Shown: positions 7,247-15,923 of the stretch, one piece after another | Position numbering within the stretch: the stretch's first letter is position 1 | Layout: every line of letters starts with the position of its first letter | Source of the DNA: Spirochaetaceae bacterium | GTDB taxonomy: Bacteria; Spirochaetota; Spirochaetia; SZUA-6; Bin103 | Length of the DNA: 52,331 bases | Assembly (NCBI GenBank): GCA_026710565.1 | Contig: JAPOQV010000401.1 | Span: 1 to 52,331, forward strand | Direction of reading: 5' to 3' | Position numbers and translations under genes: made by a program | Notes under the pieces: generated by a model | Databases searched by the model: none | What the model was told of the DNA's origin: nothing | The model's input: only the letters and a program-made list of their open reading frames with translations

Positions 7247-8107
7247 ATGCGCGCCATACGAGTCGCCTGCGGCCAGTTCCGGGCCGGCAGCCTGTCCGAC
7301 AACGTGGGAATCATGCGCGATCAGTCGGGCGATGCCCGGTCGCGCGGTGCCGAGATCATCGTGTTTCCGGAGTTGGCTCTCACCGGCTACCTGCCGGCTC
7401 CCGACGTCCTCGACCACTGCCAGCCGCTCGACGGAGAGGGCGTGGCGAGTATGCGTGACGTCGCCCGGGAGCACGGCATCGGCATCGTCTTCGGCCTGCC
7501 CGAGCTCACCGGCGGCGTCCGCTACAACACCATGCTCGCCCTCGACGCGACCGGCGCCATCGCCGGGATCTACCGCAAGATCCACCTGTGGAAGACCGAG
7601 GACTGGGCGCAGCCAGGCACCTCGATCGATCCCTACGAGCTGGCCGGCGTCACCTGCGCGTCGTGGATCTGCTACGACACGCGGTTTCCGGAGATCGGCC
7701 GCGCGGCCGCGCTGGCCGGCGCCGATCTGTGCGTGATCTCCACCGCCTGGCTGGGGCCGGGCGACGAGTGGGAACTTGCCGTCCGGTCACGCGCGCTGGA
7801 CAACTCCGTGTTCGTCGCCGGCTCGGACATCATCAACCCCGATCCTTCCCTGCGCACCTGTGGCCGCAGCCTCATCGTCAGCCCCAAGGGCCACGTGCTG
7901 GCGCGCGCAGCCGAGGACGCGCCGGGCGTCATCGTCGCCGACCTGGACCCGGAGGAACAGCAGGCGCAGAAGGACCGCGTGCCGCTGCTCGACGACCGGC
8001 GCCTGGAGACGCTCCTGGGCTCGGCCGGGGACGGCCGCGACCGGAGCATGCTGCAGTCGATGGCCGGCTCGTCCCGCGGACCGGCGATCTGGCGGCCCGG
8101 CGCCTGA
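7247..8107 (+). CDS. carbon-nitrogen hydrolase (nitrilase superfamily amidase)
   Basis: A 286-residue cytoplasmic enzyme that hydrolyses C-N bonds of amides, carbamoyl compounds or ureido compounds. The catalytic triad is complete: Glu42 in FPELALTGY, Lys111 in YRKIHLW and Cys142 in WICYDTRFPE. The FPE after the cysteine and RALDNSVFVAGSD are typical of the amidase branches of this superfamily. ATG 7247 has AAGGAG just upstream. GTG 7205 is an alternative with a better-spaced GGAGGG and would add 14 residues. The next gene starts 12 nt after the stop, so the two are likely cotranscribed. Confidence 0.88.
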   Translation: MRAIRVACGQFRAGSLSDNVGIMRDQSGDARSRGAEIIVFPELALTGYLPAPDVLDHCQPLDGEGVASMRDVAREHGIGIVFGLPELTGGVRYNTMLALDATGAIAGIYRKIHLWKTEDWAQPGTSIDPYELAGVTCASWICYDTRFPEIGRAAALAGADLCVISTAWLGPGDEWELAVRSRALDNSVFVAGSDIINPDPSLRTCGRSLIVSPKGHVLARAAEDAPGVIVADLDPEEQQAQKDRVPLLDDRRLETLLGSAGDGRDRSMLQSMAGSSRGPAIWRPGA

Positions 8108-8119
8108 TCGGGTCGTAGC

Positions 8120-9178
8120 GTGTCGGTGGGCTTCGGGATCATCGGGACCGGTCTGATCGCCGGGATGCACGCCCAGGCGCTCGCCGGGGTGGCCTCCGCG
8201 CGGCTGGTGGCGTGCCTGTCCCGCGATGCCGAGCGCGCCGGGCGGTTTGCGGAGGAACATGGCTGCACGGCATTCGGCGACCTCGAATCGTTTCTGGCGC
8301 ATCCCGGCCTGGACGCGGTAAGCATCTGCACGCCTTCGGGAGCACACCTGGAGCCGGCTCTGGCCGCCGCGGCGGCCGGCAAGCACCTGTTCGTGGAAAA
8401 ACCGCTGGAGGTCACCCTGGAGCGCTGCCGGCGCGTCGTCGACGCGGCCGCCGCCGCAGGGGTGATCTGCTCGGGCGTCTTCCAGTCGCGGTCACTGCCC
8501 GACGTGATCCTGATCAAGCGGGCGATCGAGCAGGGGCGCTTCGGCGACGTCGTCGTCGGCGACGCTATCGTCAAGTGGGTGCGGCCGGCCAGCTACTACC
8601 AGGACAGTTGGCACGGCACCAGCGCGCTCGACGGCGGCGGGGCGCTGATGAACCAGTCCATCCACACCATCGACCTGCTGCAGTGGCTGCTCGGCCCGGT
8701 CGAGTCGGTCCAGGCGTTCACCACGCGCCGTGCCCACGCCGGGCTGGAGGTGGAGGACACGGCGGTCGCGGCGGTCCGCTTCGCGTCCGGTGCGCTCGGC
8801 ACCATCGTGGGGTCGACCGCCATCCATCCGGGGTTCGAGCGTCGCATCGAGATCGGCGGCACGGCCGGCAGCGCGGTGCTGGTCGGTGACACCATCGGGG
8901 AGTGGCGCTTCGCCGAGGAAACCGATGAGGACGAGGCGTTGCGCGCGCGCCGCGCCGACGTCGATCCGGACCGCGGCGGCGCCTCGGATCCCGCCGGCGT
9001 GGGCATCGCCGGCCATCGGCGGCAGGACGAAGAGGTCACGGCCGCCATCCGTGCGGGCGGAGCGCCCGACATCGACGGCCGTGCGGCCACGGCGGCGGTC
9101 GCCATCGTCCTGGCGATCTACGAGAGTGCGGAAACCGGCCGGCCGGTTTCCCCCGCCGTTCCGCCTCCCGCCGGGTAG
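8120..9178 (+). CDS. Gfo/Idh/MocA family oxidoreductase
   Basis: A 352-residue NAD(P)-dependent sugar or polyol dehydrogenase-like protein. The N-terminal Rossmann domain starts GIIGTGLIAGMHAQAL, and EKPLEV near residue 93 is the conserved EKP motif containing the catalytic Lys. The alpha/beta C-terminal domain includes DGGGALMNQSIHTIDLLQWL, with the His typical of the active site. Substrates of the family are inositols, glucose, uronates and amino sugars; none can be assigned. Its start is GTG 8120, 12 nt after the nitrilase-family gene. A segment near residues 270-300 is rich in Asp and Arg and looks poorly conserved. Confidence 0.86.
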   Translation: MSVGFGIIGTGLIAGMHAQALAGVASARLVACLSRDAERAGRFAEEHGCTAFGDLESFLAHPGLDAVSICTPSGAHLEPALAAAAAGKHLFVEKPLEVTLERCRRVVDAAAAAGVICSGVFQSRSLPDVILIKRAIEQGRFGDVVVGDAIVKWVRPASYYQDSWHGTSALDGGGALMNQSIHTIDLLQWLLGPVESVQAFTTRRAHAGLEVEDTAVAAVRFASGALGTIVGSTAIHPGFERRIEIGGTAGSAVLVGDTIGEWRFAEETDEDEALRARRADVDPDRGGASDPAGVGIAGHRRQDEEVTAAIRAGGAPDIDGRAATAAVAIVLAIYESAETGRPVSPAVPPPAG

Positions 9179-9235
9179 GCGTCGCGAGGCCCGATCGGGC
9201 GCCGTCCGACCCTGCCCGCAGACCGCGCCGGGAGG

Positions 9236-9264
9236 TTGTCGGTAGAGGCTCGACCGCCTACACT
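9236..9264 (+). promoter_or_regulatory. promoter of the moxR operon
   Basis: TTGTCG (9236-9241) and TACACT (9259-9264) are separated by 17 nt. The -10 ends 8 nt before the ATG at 9273 and there is no Shine-Dalgarno sequence, so the transcript is probably leaderless. A perfect 12-nt palindrome, GCCCGATCGGGC, lies upstream at 9189-9200. Confidence 0.55.
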
Positions 9265-9272
9265 CGGTCGTT

Positions 9273-10235
9273 ATGGACGTGCGCAGTTGGTCGCAAACGA
9301 TCGTCGACGAGGTCGGCAAGGTCATCCTCGGCAAGGAGCAGGTTATCCGTCGGCTTCTGATCGCCCTGCTGTGCCGCGGCCACGCGCTCCTGGAGGACGT
9401 GCCCGGCGTGGGCAAGACCATCCTGGCGCGGGCGCTGTCGCTGGCGCTCGGCGGCGAGTTCCGGCGCATCCAGTGCACTCCCGACCTGCTGCCCGCCGAC
9501 GTGCTGGGCGTCTCGGTCTACAACCCCAAGTCCGGGGACTTCGACTTCAAGGAAGGTCCGGTCATGACCAACATCCTGCTCGTGGATGAAGTCAACCGTG
9601 CCACGCCGCGCACGCAGTCCGCGCTGCTGGAGGCGATGGCGGAGGGGCAGATCAGCGTCGAGGGCAAGACCACGCCGCTGCCGCAGCCGTTCTTCATGAT
9701 CGCGACCGAAAACCCGGTCGAGTTCGAGGGCACGTTCAACCTGCCGGAAGCGCAGAAGGACCGTTTCTTCCTCACCCTGCGCATGGGTTATCCGCCGCCG
9801 GAGGCGGAGGAGGAGATCATGCTGGCGCAGCGCCGCCTGTCGCATCCGGTCACCGACCTGAAGCCCGCGACCGACCTGGAGACGGTGCTGTCGCTGCAGC
9901 AGCAGATCCTGGATGTCGAGGTCGCGGACGAAGTGCAGGAGTACATCCTGACCCTGGTGGCGGGGACGCGCAGCGACAACCGGCTCAACCTGGGTGCCTC
10001 ACCGCGCGCGTCGATGGCGCTGTACAAGGGCGCCCAGGCCGTTGCGGCCATGCACGGCCGTACCAGCGCCACCATCGACGACGTGGTCGACCTGGCCCCG
10101 GGCGTGCTGCTGAAGAGAATCAGCGTCAAGTCCGAGCACCAGCTCAAGGGGCTGGACGAGGACCTCGTGATCGACGGCCTGCTGGACTCCACGCCGCGGG
10201 AGCCTGAAGCCGTCGCGGAAGCTACTGCCGGCTGA
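9273..10235 (+). CDS. MoxR-family AAA+ ATPase (first copy)
   Basis: A 320-residue AAA+ ATPase acting as a chaperone that activates or assembles partner proteins, usually VWA- or DUF58-containing ones encoded next to it. Walker A is DVPGVGKT near residue 45, Walker B is ILLVDEVNR with sensor 1 in MIATENPVE, followed by the arginine-finger region QKDRFFL. This matches the MoxR lineage. It heads an operon with DUF58 and a multi-spanning membrane protein, and a second MoxR gene closes it; the two ATPases share long identical stretches. The DUF58 gene begins 3 nt after its stop. Confidence 0.93.
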   Translation: MDVRSWSQTIVDEVGKVILGKEQVIRRLLIALLCRGHALLEDVPGVGKTILARALSLALGGEFRRIQCTPDLLPADVLGVSVYNPKSGDFDFKEGPVMTNILLVDEVNRATPRTQSALLEAMAEGQISVEGKTTPLPQPFFMIATENPVEFEGTFNLPEAQKDRFFLTLRMGYPPPEAEEEIMLAQRRLSHPVTDLKPATDLETVLSLQQQILDVEVADEVQEYILTLVAGTRSDNRLNLGASPRASMALYKGAQAVAAMHGRTSATIDDVVDLAPGVLLKRISVKSEHQLKGLDEDLVIDGLLDSTPREPEAVAEATAG

Positions 10236-10238
10236 CCG

Positions 10239-11432
10239 GTGGCGATCAACGCCGGAGGGCGGCTCCGCTTCTTCGTCGACCTCCTGTTCCCGCTGGTGCT
10301 TCTGGGAACATTCCTGTTCGCGCCGTTTCGTCCGTTCCGCTTCGCGGTCCTGGCTTTGCTGGTGATCCGCGGCCTGTCGCTGCTGTACGCGTACCTTGTG
10401 CCCCGCGTCGTGCAGGTGACCCGCAGCGAGACGCTCATCCACGCGCAGCGCTTCCAGCGCTTTCGCGTCACGCTGGATCTGCACAACCGGGGGCCGATCC
10501 CCATCCACTACCTGACGGTGACCGACACCTACGGCAGCTTCGTGGTGCGCGGCGGCTCCTTCATGATCGCCCTGCCCCCCGGCGGGCGCACGCAGGTGAC
10601 CTACGAGGCGGAGAGCCACTACCGGGGCGAGTTCTCGCTGGGACCGGTGCGGCTGCGCGGCGCCGACCCGATGGGTTTCTTCAGTTGGGACCACCAGTCG
10701 CCGACGCCCGGCACCGTGCTGGTCTACCCGGCGGTGTTCCCGGTCGAGATGCACGAGAAGGACGGCCTGCCGTCCGGCAGCATCACGGTATCCAGCCGGC
10801 TCTACGAGGACACGACCCGCTTCCGCTCCGTACGTGAGTACGTGGCGGGCGACGAGCTGAAACGCATCAACTGGAAGGTGTCGGCGCGCATGGGGAAGCT
10901 GTTCTCCACCGAGTACACGCCGTCCATCTACTACCCGGTCATGATCGTGCTGAACCTGACGGAGGCCGACTACCCGATGGGGCAGCGCGAGCACCTCATG
11001 GAACGCGCCATCGAGGTGGGCGGCAGCCTGCTGTTCTTCTTCGTCAGCATCAAGCAGGAGGTCGGCATCATCACCACCGGCTCGATCCGTGGCAGCGACC
11101 GGCCGCCCTCGGAGCCGGCGCGCGCCGGGGTCGGGCACGCCATCGGCATCCTGGAGATGCTGGCCCGCGTCACCGCCGGCAAGGAACCGATCGACTTCAC
11201 CGGCCACGTGCTGGCGTCGGGCGTGCCGATCCCCACCGGCGCCAAGGTGATGGTGGTGACCCCGCCCACGACGGACGCCCAGAACGACTCGCTGGTGGCG
11301 ATGCGCCGCCGCGGTCATGACGTGCAGGTGTTCGTCGTCTCCACGCACCAGACCCGTGAAGAGGACGTGGTCGTTCCCGGCATCCGCTCGCACGCGGTAC
11401 GCGGCTACGGCTCCGAGCTGATCCAGCGATGA
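10239..11432 (+). CDS. DUF58 domain-containing membrane protein
   Basis: A 397-residue protein with two N-terminal transmembrane segments (about residues 10-30 and 34-54). A C-terminal DUF58 domain is recognised by RSVREYVAGDELKRINWK and GKLFSTEY. DUF58 is a degenerate VWA-like fold, and such proteins are standard partners of MoxR ATPases; their molecular role is unclear, with cell-envelope stress or envelope assembly suggested in the literature. The start is GTG 10239, 3 nt after moxR. The end overlaps the next gene by 4 nt (ATGA), which implies translational coupling. Confidence 0.88.
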   Translation: MAINAGGRLRFFVDLLFPLVLLGTFLFAPFRPFRFAVLALLVIRGLSLLYAYLVPRVVQVTRSETLIHAQRFQRFRVTLDLHNRGPIPIHYLTVTDTYGSFVVRGGSFMIALPPGGRTQVTYEAESHYRGEFSLGPVRLRGADPMGFFSWDHQSPTPGTVLVYPAVFPVEMHEKDGLPSGSITVSSRLYEDTTRFRSVREYVAGDELKRINWKVSARMGKLFSTEYTPSIYYPVMIVLNLTEADYPMGQREHLMERAIEVGGSLLFFFVSIKQEVGIITTGSIRGSDRPPSEPARAGVGHAIGILEMLARVTAGKEPIDFTGHVLASGVPIPTGAKVMVVTPPTTDAQNDSLVAMRRRGHDVQVFVVSTHQTREEDVVVPGIRSHAVRGYGSELIQR

Positions 11433-13036
11433 ATCCGGCCCGCCTTCGTTTCTACCGCAACACGCTGCATCCGTTCCTGTCGATCGCGATTCCGTTCCTG
11501 CTGCTGCTGTCGTTGGAGACCTTCGTGCGGGCCATGGTCCTGCACGCGGTGCTGCCGCTGCCCGGCTACCTGTGGGCGGTGCTGTTGCTGGTCGGCGTGA
11601 TCCAGGCGGTGTCGGCCAACCGCGCGGCCGAGGAGGGGACCTCCAGCATCGCGCCGCGGCTCCGCGAGTTGCTGCTGATCCTGATCGGCACGCTGGTGCT
11701 GTTCATGCTGGCGCAGGGCCACCTGCTGCGCGGCGACATCAATCCGGCGAAGGGCGACGTGCTGTATCCGCTGGCGCTCACCTTCGTCTACTGGGTCATC
11801 GCCTTCGGGCTGCATCGCAACATGCGCGAGCGCGAGGCGTTCCTGACGCTCGTGGTGGACCAGGACGGCGATCAGCTCAAGACCGCGTTCCGGGACTATT
11901 CCGAGGAGGCGACCACCTCTTCGGCTCGCATGCGCGCGTTGCGCCGCGCCATCCTGTGGTTCCAGTCACTGTCCCTGATCGCCTTTCTGATACTGCTGAT
12001 CGCGGTCGATCCGATCGACCCGTGGTGGACGGTGCTGGCGCTCGGCCACGTGGGGTTCGGGCTGGTCTTCCTGGCGATCGTCAACGGCTTCATGGAGGAG
12101 CAGCAGCATCTGGGCGAGGGGCTGCCGGTGCCGGCGGCGCTGCAACGGCGCCGCGTGCGCGCCACGGTGCTGACGCTGCTGCTGACCGCGGTGGTGGTGA
12201 TGCCGCTCACCGGCCGCGAGGCGCTGCTGCCCGCGGAGGCGATCGGCGCCTTCATGGAGTGGCTGGAGGAGCGGCTGCGGTTGCCGGAGCGCGAGGTCAA
12301 GGTCAGGGTCCGCGAGGGCGGCGACACGGAGGCCTTCCAGGAGGACTTCCGGGAACCCGACCTGGGCGACCTGAGCGGCGAGCGCGAGGAGAACGACTTC
12401 CTGGAGCGGCTGGTCCGGATCCTGCTGATCTCCATCGGCGCGCTGATCCTGATCGGGCTGCTCTACTTCCTGGTGAGGCCGCTGCTGTCGCGCGACTACC
12501 GGGAGCGGCTGCGCCAGGCGCGGCCGCTCGCGCGGATGGCGGCCGCGGTCGGCCGCTTCTTCGCGGCGTTCGCCGACTCGGTGCGGCGCATGATCGAGGC
12601 GTTCGCCAGCTCGCGCCGTTCGCTCGCCCGGTTCGGCGGGTCGCTGGGCGGGCGGGGCCGCGCGCGGCGCGGCGCGCGGGCCGCGGCGCGCGCACGGGAT
12701 GCGGAGCTCGACAAGCAGCGCCAGCGCGCGATCGGACAGGCGTCCAAGGCATTCGTGCGCCTGATCCGCTGGGCCGAGCGCGGCGGCGTTCCGTTCCGGA
12801 AGTGGATGGGGCCGATGGAGTACCTGATGCTCGTGGCCGAACGCTCGGCGTCCAACGCAAGGGCGCTGATGGAGATCGGCACCATCTTCGAACAGATCGC
12901 CTATGCGGCGAGCGACCCGCCTCAGGAGCGGTCGCAGACCTACTACAACCTCATCAAAGAGGTGACTCGCCAACGCATGCAGGAACCGCAATCCACCCCC
13001 GCGCCGGACGCCTCGCTGGCTCCGGTGGCGCGGTGA
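11429..13036 (+). CDS. polytopic membrane protein with cytoplasmic C-terminal domain (DUF4129-like)
   Basis: A 535-residue protein with about eight hydrophobic segments (roughly 15-38, 48-67, 80-99, 111-131, 176-218 as two, 247-262 and 330-348). A charged region between the last two helices is likely extracytoplasmic. A basic, Arg/Ala-rich linker (about 395-430) leads to a C-terminal helical domain (FVRLIRWAERGGVPF...QTYYNLIKEVTRQ). This resembles the DUF4129 tails of transglutaminase-like membrane proteins found in MoxR/DUF58 operons, but I see no transglutaminase core. It overlaps the DUF58 gene by 4 nt and is followed, after 72 nt, by the second moxR. Confidence 0.7.
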   Translation: MNPARLRFYRNTLHPFLSIAIPFLLLLSLETFVRAMVLHAVLPLPGYLWAVLLLVGVIQAVSANRAAEEGTSSIAPRLRELLLILIGTLVLFMLAQGHLLRGDINPAKGDVLYPLALTFVYWVIAFGLHRNMREREAFLTLVVDQDGDQLKTAFRDYSEEATTSSARMRALRRAILWFQSLSLIAFLILLIAVDPIDPWWTVLALGHVGFGLVFLAIVNGFMEEQQHLGEGLPVPAALQRRRVRATVLTLLLTAVVVMPLTGREALLPAEAIGAFMEWLEERLRLPEREVKVRVREGGDTEAFQEDFREPDLGDLSGEREENDFLERLVRILLISIGALILIGLLYFLVRPLLSRDYRERLRQARPLARMAAAVGRFFAAFADSVRRMIEAFASSRRSLARFGGSLGGRGRARRGARAAARARDAELDKQRQRAIGQASKAFVRLIRWAERGGVPFRKWMGPMEYLMLVAERSASNARALMEIGTIFEQIAYAASDPPQERSQTYYNLIKEVTRQRMQEPQSTPAPDASLAPVAR

Positions 13037-13108
13037 CTCGGCCACCGCCCGCAGAATTCGGCGGCGGCGCGAACGGCGTGCTCTTGGCGGACAGAGAGGA
13101 GTGATTCG

Positions 13109-14062
13109 ATGGCAGACGTGAAAGCATGGGCCGAGCGGTTGCGCGGCTCGGTGGAGGGGGCGTTCTTCGGCAAGTCCGACGCGGTCGAACGTGTCCTGGT
13201 GGCGCTGCTGTGCCGTGGCCACGTGCTGATCGAGGATGTGCCCGGCACCGGCAAGACCGTGCTCGGCCGCGCGGTGGCCAAGAGCATCGGCGGCGAGTTC
13301 CGGCAGTTGCAGTGCACGCCGGACCTGCTCCCCGCCGACGTGCTCGGCGTGTCGGTCTTCAACCCTCAGACCGGGGAGTTCGACTTCCGCGAGGGTCCGA
13401 TCATGACCAACATGCTGCTGGTCGATGAGATCAACCGCGCCACGCCGCGCACGCAGTCGGCGCTGCTGGAGGCGATGGCCGAGGGCCAGGTCTCGGTCGA
13501 GGGACGCAGTCAGCCGCTGCCCAACCCCTTCGTGCTGATCGCCACCGAGAGCCCGGTGGAGTCGGAGGACACCTTTCCGCTGCCGGAGGTGCAGAAGGAC
13601 CGCTTCTTCCTGTCGATCAAGATCGGCTACCCGTCGCGGGAGGCGGAGAAGTCCGTGATCGCGATGCAGCGCGTCATCGAGCCGCCCCTGGAGCGCATCG
13701 TCCCGGTCACCGGGGTCGACACATTGCTGGAGATGCAGGAAGCGGTGATGCAGGTGCACGTCGATCCGTCGATCCGCCGCTACATCCTGGCGATCATCAA
13801 CAAGACGCGGGAGGACAACCGCCTGATGATCGGCGTGTCGCCGCGCGGGTCGCTGGCCATGTTCAAGGGCGGCCAGGCCCTGGCCGCCGTGCGCGGGCGG
13901 GACTTCGTGACGCCGGAAGATGTCCGCGACTTGGCGCCGTCCGTGCTGCGCAAGCGACTGCTGCTCAAGTCAGAGCACACCGCCAAGGGCATGACCGAGG
14001 ATGCGGCGGTCGAGGATCTGCTCGAATCCGTGGACGTGCCTCCCCTCGCCGAGGCCGTATAG
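13109..14062 (+). CDS. MoxR-family AAA+ ATPase (second copy)
   Basis: A 317-residue paralogue of the ATPase at 9273, with the same landmarks: Walker A DVPGTGKT, the LQCTPDLLPADVLGVSVFNP block, Walker B MLLVDEINR, and EMAEGQ-type conserved core residues. It differs in the N-terminus and after residue 190. It has its own strong ribosome-binding site (GAGAGGAG, 6 nt upstream) and sits 72 nt behind the membrane protein, at the end of the operon. Having two MoxR ATPases in one operon suggests a hetero-oligomer or two clients; this is inference from arrangement. Confidence 0.92.
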   Translation: MADVKAWAERLRGSVEGAFFGKSDAVERVLVALLCRGHVLIEDVPGTGKTVLGRAVAKSIGGEFRQLQCTPDLLPADVLGVSVFNPQTGEFDFREGPIMTNMLLVDEINRATPRTQSALLEAMAEGQVSVEGRSQPLPNPFVLIATESPVESEDTFPLPEVQKDRFFLSIKIGYPSREAEKSVIAMQRVIEPPLERIVPVTGVDTLLEMQEAVMQVHVDPSIRRYILAIINKTREDNRLMIGVSPRGSLAMFKGGQALAAVRGRDFVTPEDVRDLAPSVLRKRLLLKSEHTAKGMTEDAAVEDLLESVDVPPLAEAV

Positions 14063-14094
14063 CCCGCGGTGGCGGTGGCGGTGGAGGGCACTCA

Positions 14095-15276
14095 ATGCCA
14101 TCCGACACCGGCCTGACCAGGACTTTCCCGACCGGGGTTCTGCCGAGCAGGACGGGCGCCGCGCCGATCGCCGCGCCCGGCTGGACCGCCCGGCAGCAAA
14201 CCTCCTTTCGGATCGTCGACTGCGACGTCCATCACAGCTTCGAGACCCCCGAGCAGCTCCTGCCCTACCTGTCGAAGATCCACCAGGAGCACCTGATCGA
14301 CCAGGGGATGCACATCGGCGGGACCGGCTACCCCAACGTCCCGTTTCGCACCACCCGGCCCGACCTCAAGGAGCCGGAGCTCAAACGCCGCGACTTCAAC
14401 TTCACCCTGCAGTTCACGCAGCGGGAGCTGCTGGACCGCTGGCACATCGACGTCGCGCTGTTGACCGGGTCGCCTTCCGACATCTACGGGGCGTGCGGTG
14501 TCCCGGACCCGGACTGGGGGACGGCGCTGTGCAGGGCGTTCAACGACTACACCATCGAGCACTGGCTGGAGCAGGACGACCGCGTCGTGAACGCCATCCT
14601 GGTCGCGGCGACCGACCCCGCGCAGGCCGTCGCCGAGATCCGGCGCCTGGCCCATCGCCCGGACACGGTGGCCGTGCACGTCCCGCTGAACACGCCCAGA
14701 CCCTTCGGGAACCGCTGCTACGACCCCATCTGGGAGGCGTGCGCCGAGCACGGCCTGCCGGTCATCGCTCACATCGGCGGCGGCGGCGCGAGCGGCAACA
14801 CGCCGACGCCGGTCGGGTACCCGACCTACTACGTGGAGACCCGCCTGGCCCGCCAGTCGGTGGCGATGGCTCAGGCTGCATCGCTGATCGTCGAGGGCGT
14901 GTTCGAGAAGTTCCCGACCCTGAAGTTCGGGATCATCGAGACGCAGCAGATGTGGGCGGTCTCGCTGATGTGGCAGCTCGACTTCGACTGGAAGGCGATC
15001 GGCGATCAGACGCCGTGGCTGAAACGGCTGCCGAGCGAGTACTTCCGCGAGCACATCCGGGTGGGCACGCAGCCCATGCACGAGCCTGAAGTCCCCGAAC
15101 ACCTGCTGCAGTCCCTGGAGATGCTGCACGCCGAGGAGACGCTCATCTTCTGCAGCGACTTCCCCCACTTCGATCAGAACGATCCGGTCACGGTGCTGCC
15201 GGGCATTTCCGAGCACCTGCGCCGCCGCATCTTCTCCGACAACGCGCTGGAAATGCTGCGCCTGCCCACCCCGTGA
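14095..15276 (+). CDS. metal-dependent amidohydrolase (Amidohydro_2, ACMSD-like TIM barrel)
   Basis: A 393-residue cytoplasmic enzyme. IVDCDVHHSFE near the N-terminus supplies the first metal ligands (DxH-type), LPVIAHIGGGG the middle His, and FCSDFPHFD the C-terminal Asp/His. Together these mark the amidohydrolase-2 family (aminocarboxymuconate-semialdehyde decarboxylase, gamma-resorcylate decarboxylase and related hydrolases). Exact substrate unknown; family members act on aromatic ring-cleavage products, lactones or phenolic acids. The start is ATG with GGAGG 8 nt upstream, the RBS arising in a small GGTGGC repeat. It overlaps the Rieske gene by 4 nt, so the two are probably translated together. 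Confidence 0.85.
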   Translation: MPSDTGLTRTFPTGVLPSRTGAAPIAAPGWTARQQTSFRIVDCDVHHSFETPEQLLPYLSKIHQEHLIDQGMHIGGTGYPNVPFRTTRPDLKEPELKRRDFNFTLQFTQRELLDRWHIDVALLTGSPSDIYGACGVPDPDWGTALCRAFNDYTIEHWLEQDDRVVNAILVAATDPAQAVAEIRRLAHRPDTVAVHVPLNTPRPFGNRCYDPIWEACAEHGLPVIAHIGGGGASGNTPTPVGYPTYYVETRLARQSVAMAQAASLIVEGVFEKFPTLKFGIIETQQMWAVSLMWQLDFDWKAIGDQTPWLKRLPSEYFREHIRVGTQPMHEPEVPEHLLQSLEMLHAEETLIFCSDFPHFDQNDPVTVLPGISEHLRRRIFSDNALEMLRLPTP

Positions 15277-15680
15277 GCGGCAGCCGCGCGCCGGCCATGC
15301 GCCGCGTGGTCGTCGGCACGGTCGCGGAGATCCCCGCGGGCGAGCGCAAGATCGTCGTGCCGTTCCGCGGACGGGCCGGCATCGGCGTGTTCAACGTGGG
15401 CGGCCGCTTCTACGCGCTGCGCAACATCTGTCCACACAAGCTCGGACCGCTGTGCACCGGTCGCGTGAGCGGTCAGCCCGTCGCAGGCATGCCGCCGTCG
15501 AGCGTCGGCGCCACCGTCACGATCGAGCGCGAGGGCGAGATCCTGCGCTGCCCGTGGCACAACTGGGCCTTCGACATCACCGACGGACACTGCGTGACGG
15601 ATGCCGCGGTGCGGGTGAAGACCTATCCCGTGAAGGTCGACGGCGACGACGTCGTGGTCGAGGTCGCCGAGGGCTCCTGA
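15273..15680 (+). CDS. Rieske [2Fe-2S] ferredoxin-like protein
   Basis: A 135-residue soluble iron-sulfur protein. The two cluster motifs are present: CPH at Cys53/His55 (CPHKLGPLCTG) and CPWH at Cys93/His96 (CPWHNWAFD). A 37-residue spacer separates them. It has no membrane anchor and no oxygenase domain, so it is a stand-alone electron carrier, perhaps for a ring-hydroxylating or demethylating oxygenase encoded elsewhere, or a NirD-like small subunit. The start is GTG 15273, overlapping the amidohydrolase stop (GTGA); ATG 15297 is a possible alternative. Confidence 0.88.
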   Translation: MSGSRAPAMRRVVVGTVAEIPAGERKIVVPFRGRAGIGVFNVGGRFYALRNICPHKLGPLCTGRVSGQPVAGMPPSSVGATVTIEREGEILRCPWHNWAFDITDGHCVTDAAVRVKTYPVKVDGDDVVVEVAEGS

Positions 15681-15757
15681 TGCACCGCGATGCGCCTCGT
15701 GGCTTCATCGCCACCGTGCCAAGCCACCCGTGCGACGTCTATCGCGACGATCGCCTG

Positions 15758-15781
15758 ATGTCTGCTGCCGATGGCAGACAT
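15758..15781. promoter_or_regulatory. 8-bp inverted repeat in the 243-nt gap before the heparinase-like gene
   Basis: ATGTCTGC (15758-15765) and GCAGACAT (15774-15781) form a perfect inverted repeat with an 8-nt centre. It is not followed by a T-run, so a repressor operator fits better than a terminator. The rest of 15681-15923 shows no convincing gene or promoter. Confidence 0.35.
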
Positions 15782-15923
15782 CTGAATGAGATCTCCCTCG
15801 ATCACCGTCAAGGACGCTCTACGCTGCCGGCGCAGGCGTCCAGTGTGACATCTCGGTCGTGTACTGCACGGCCAACGCAGAGCGGTGGCGCGGGTCATCG
15901 TGATCGGAGAGTATGGCGCCGTC

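Noticed and set aside
14067..14090. GGTGGC repeats before the amidohydrolase gene as a possible phase-variation tract
   Set aside because: Only three units and ending in a normal ribosome-binding site; too short to support slippage-based switching.
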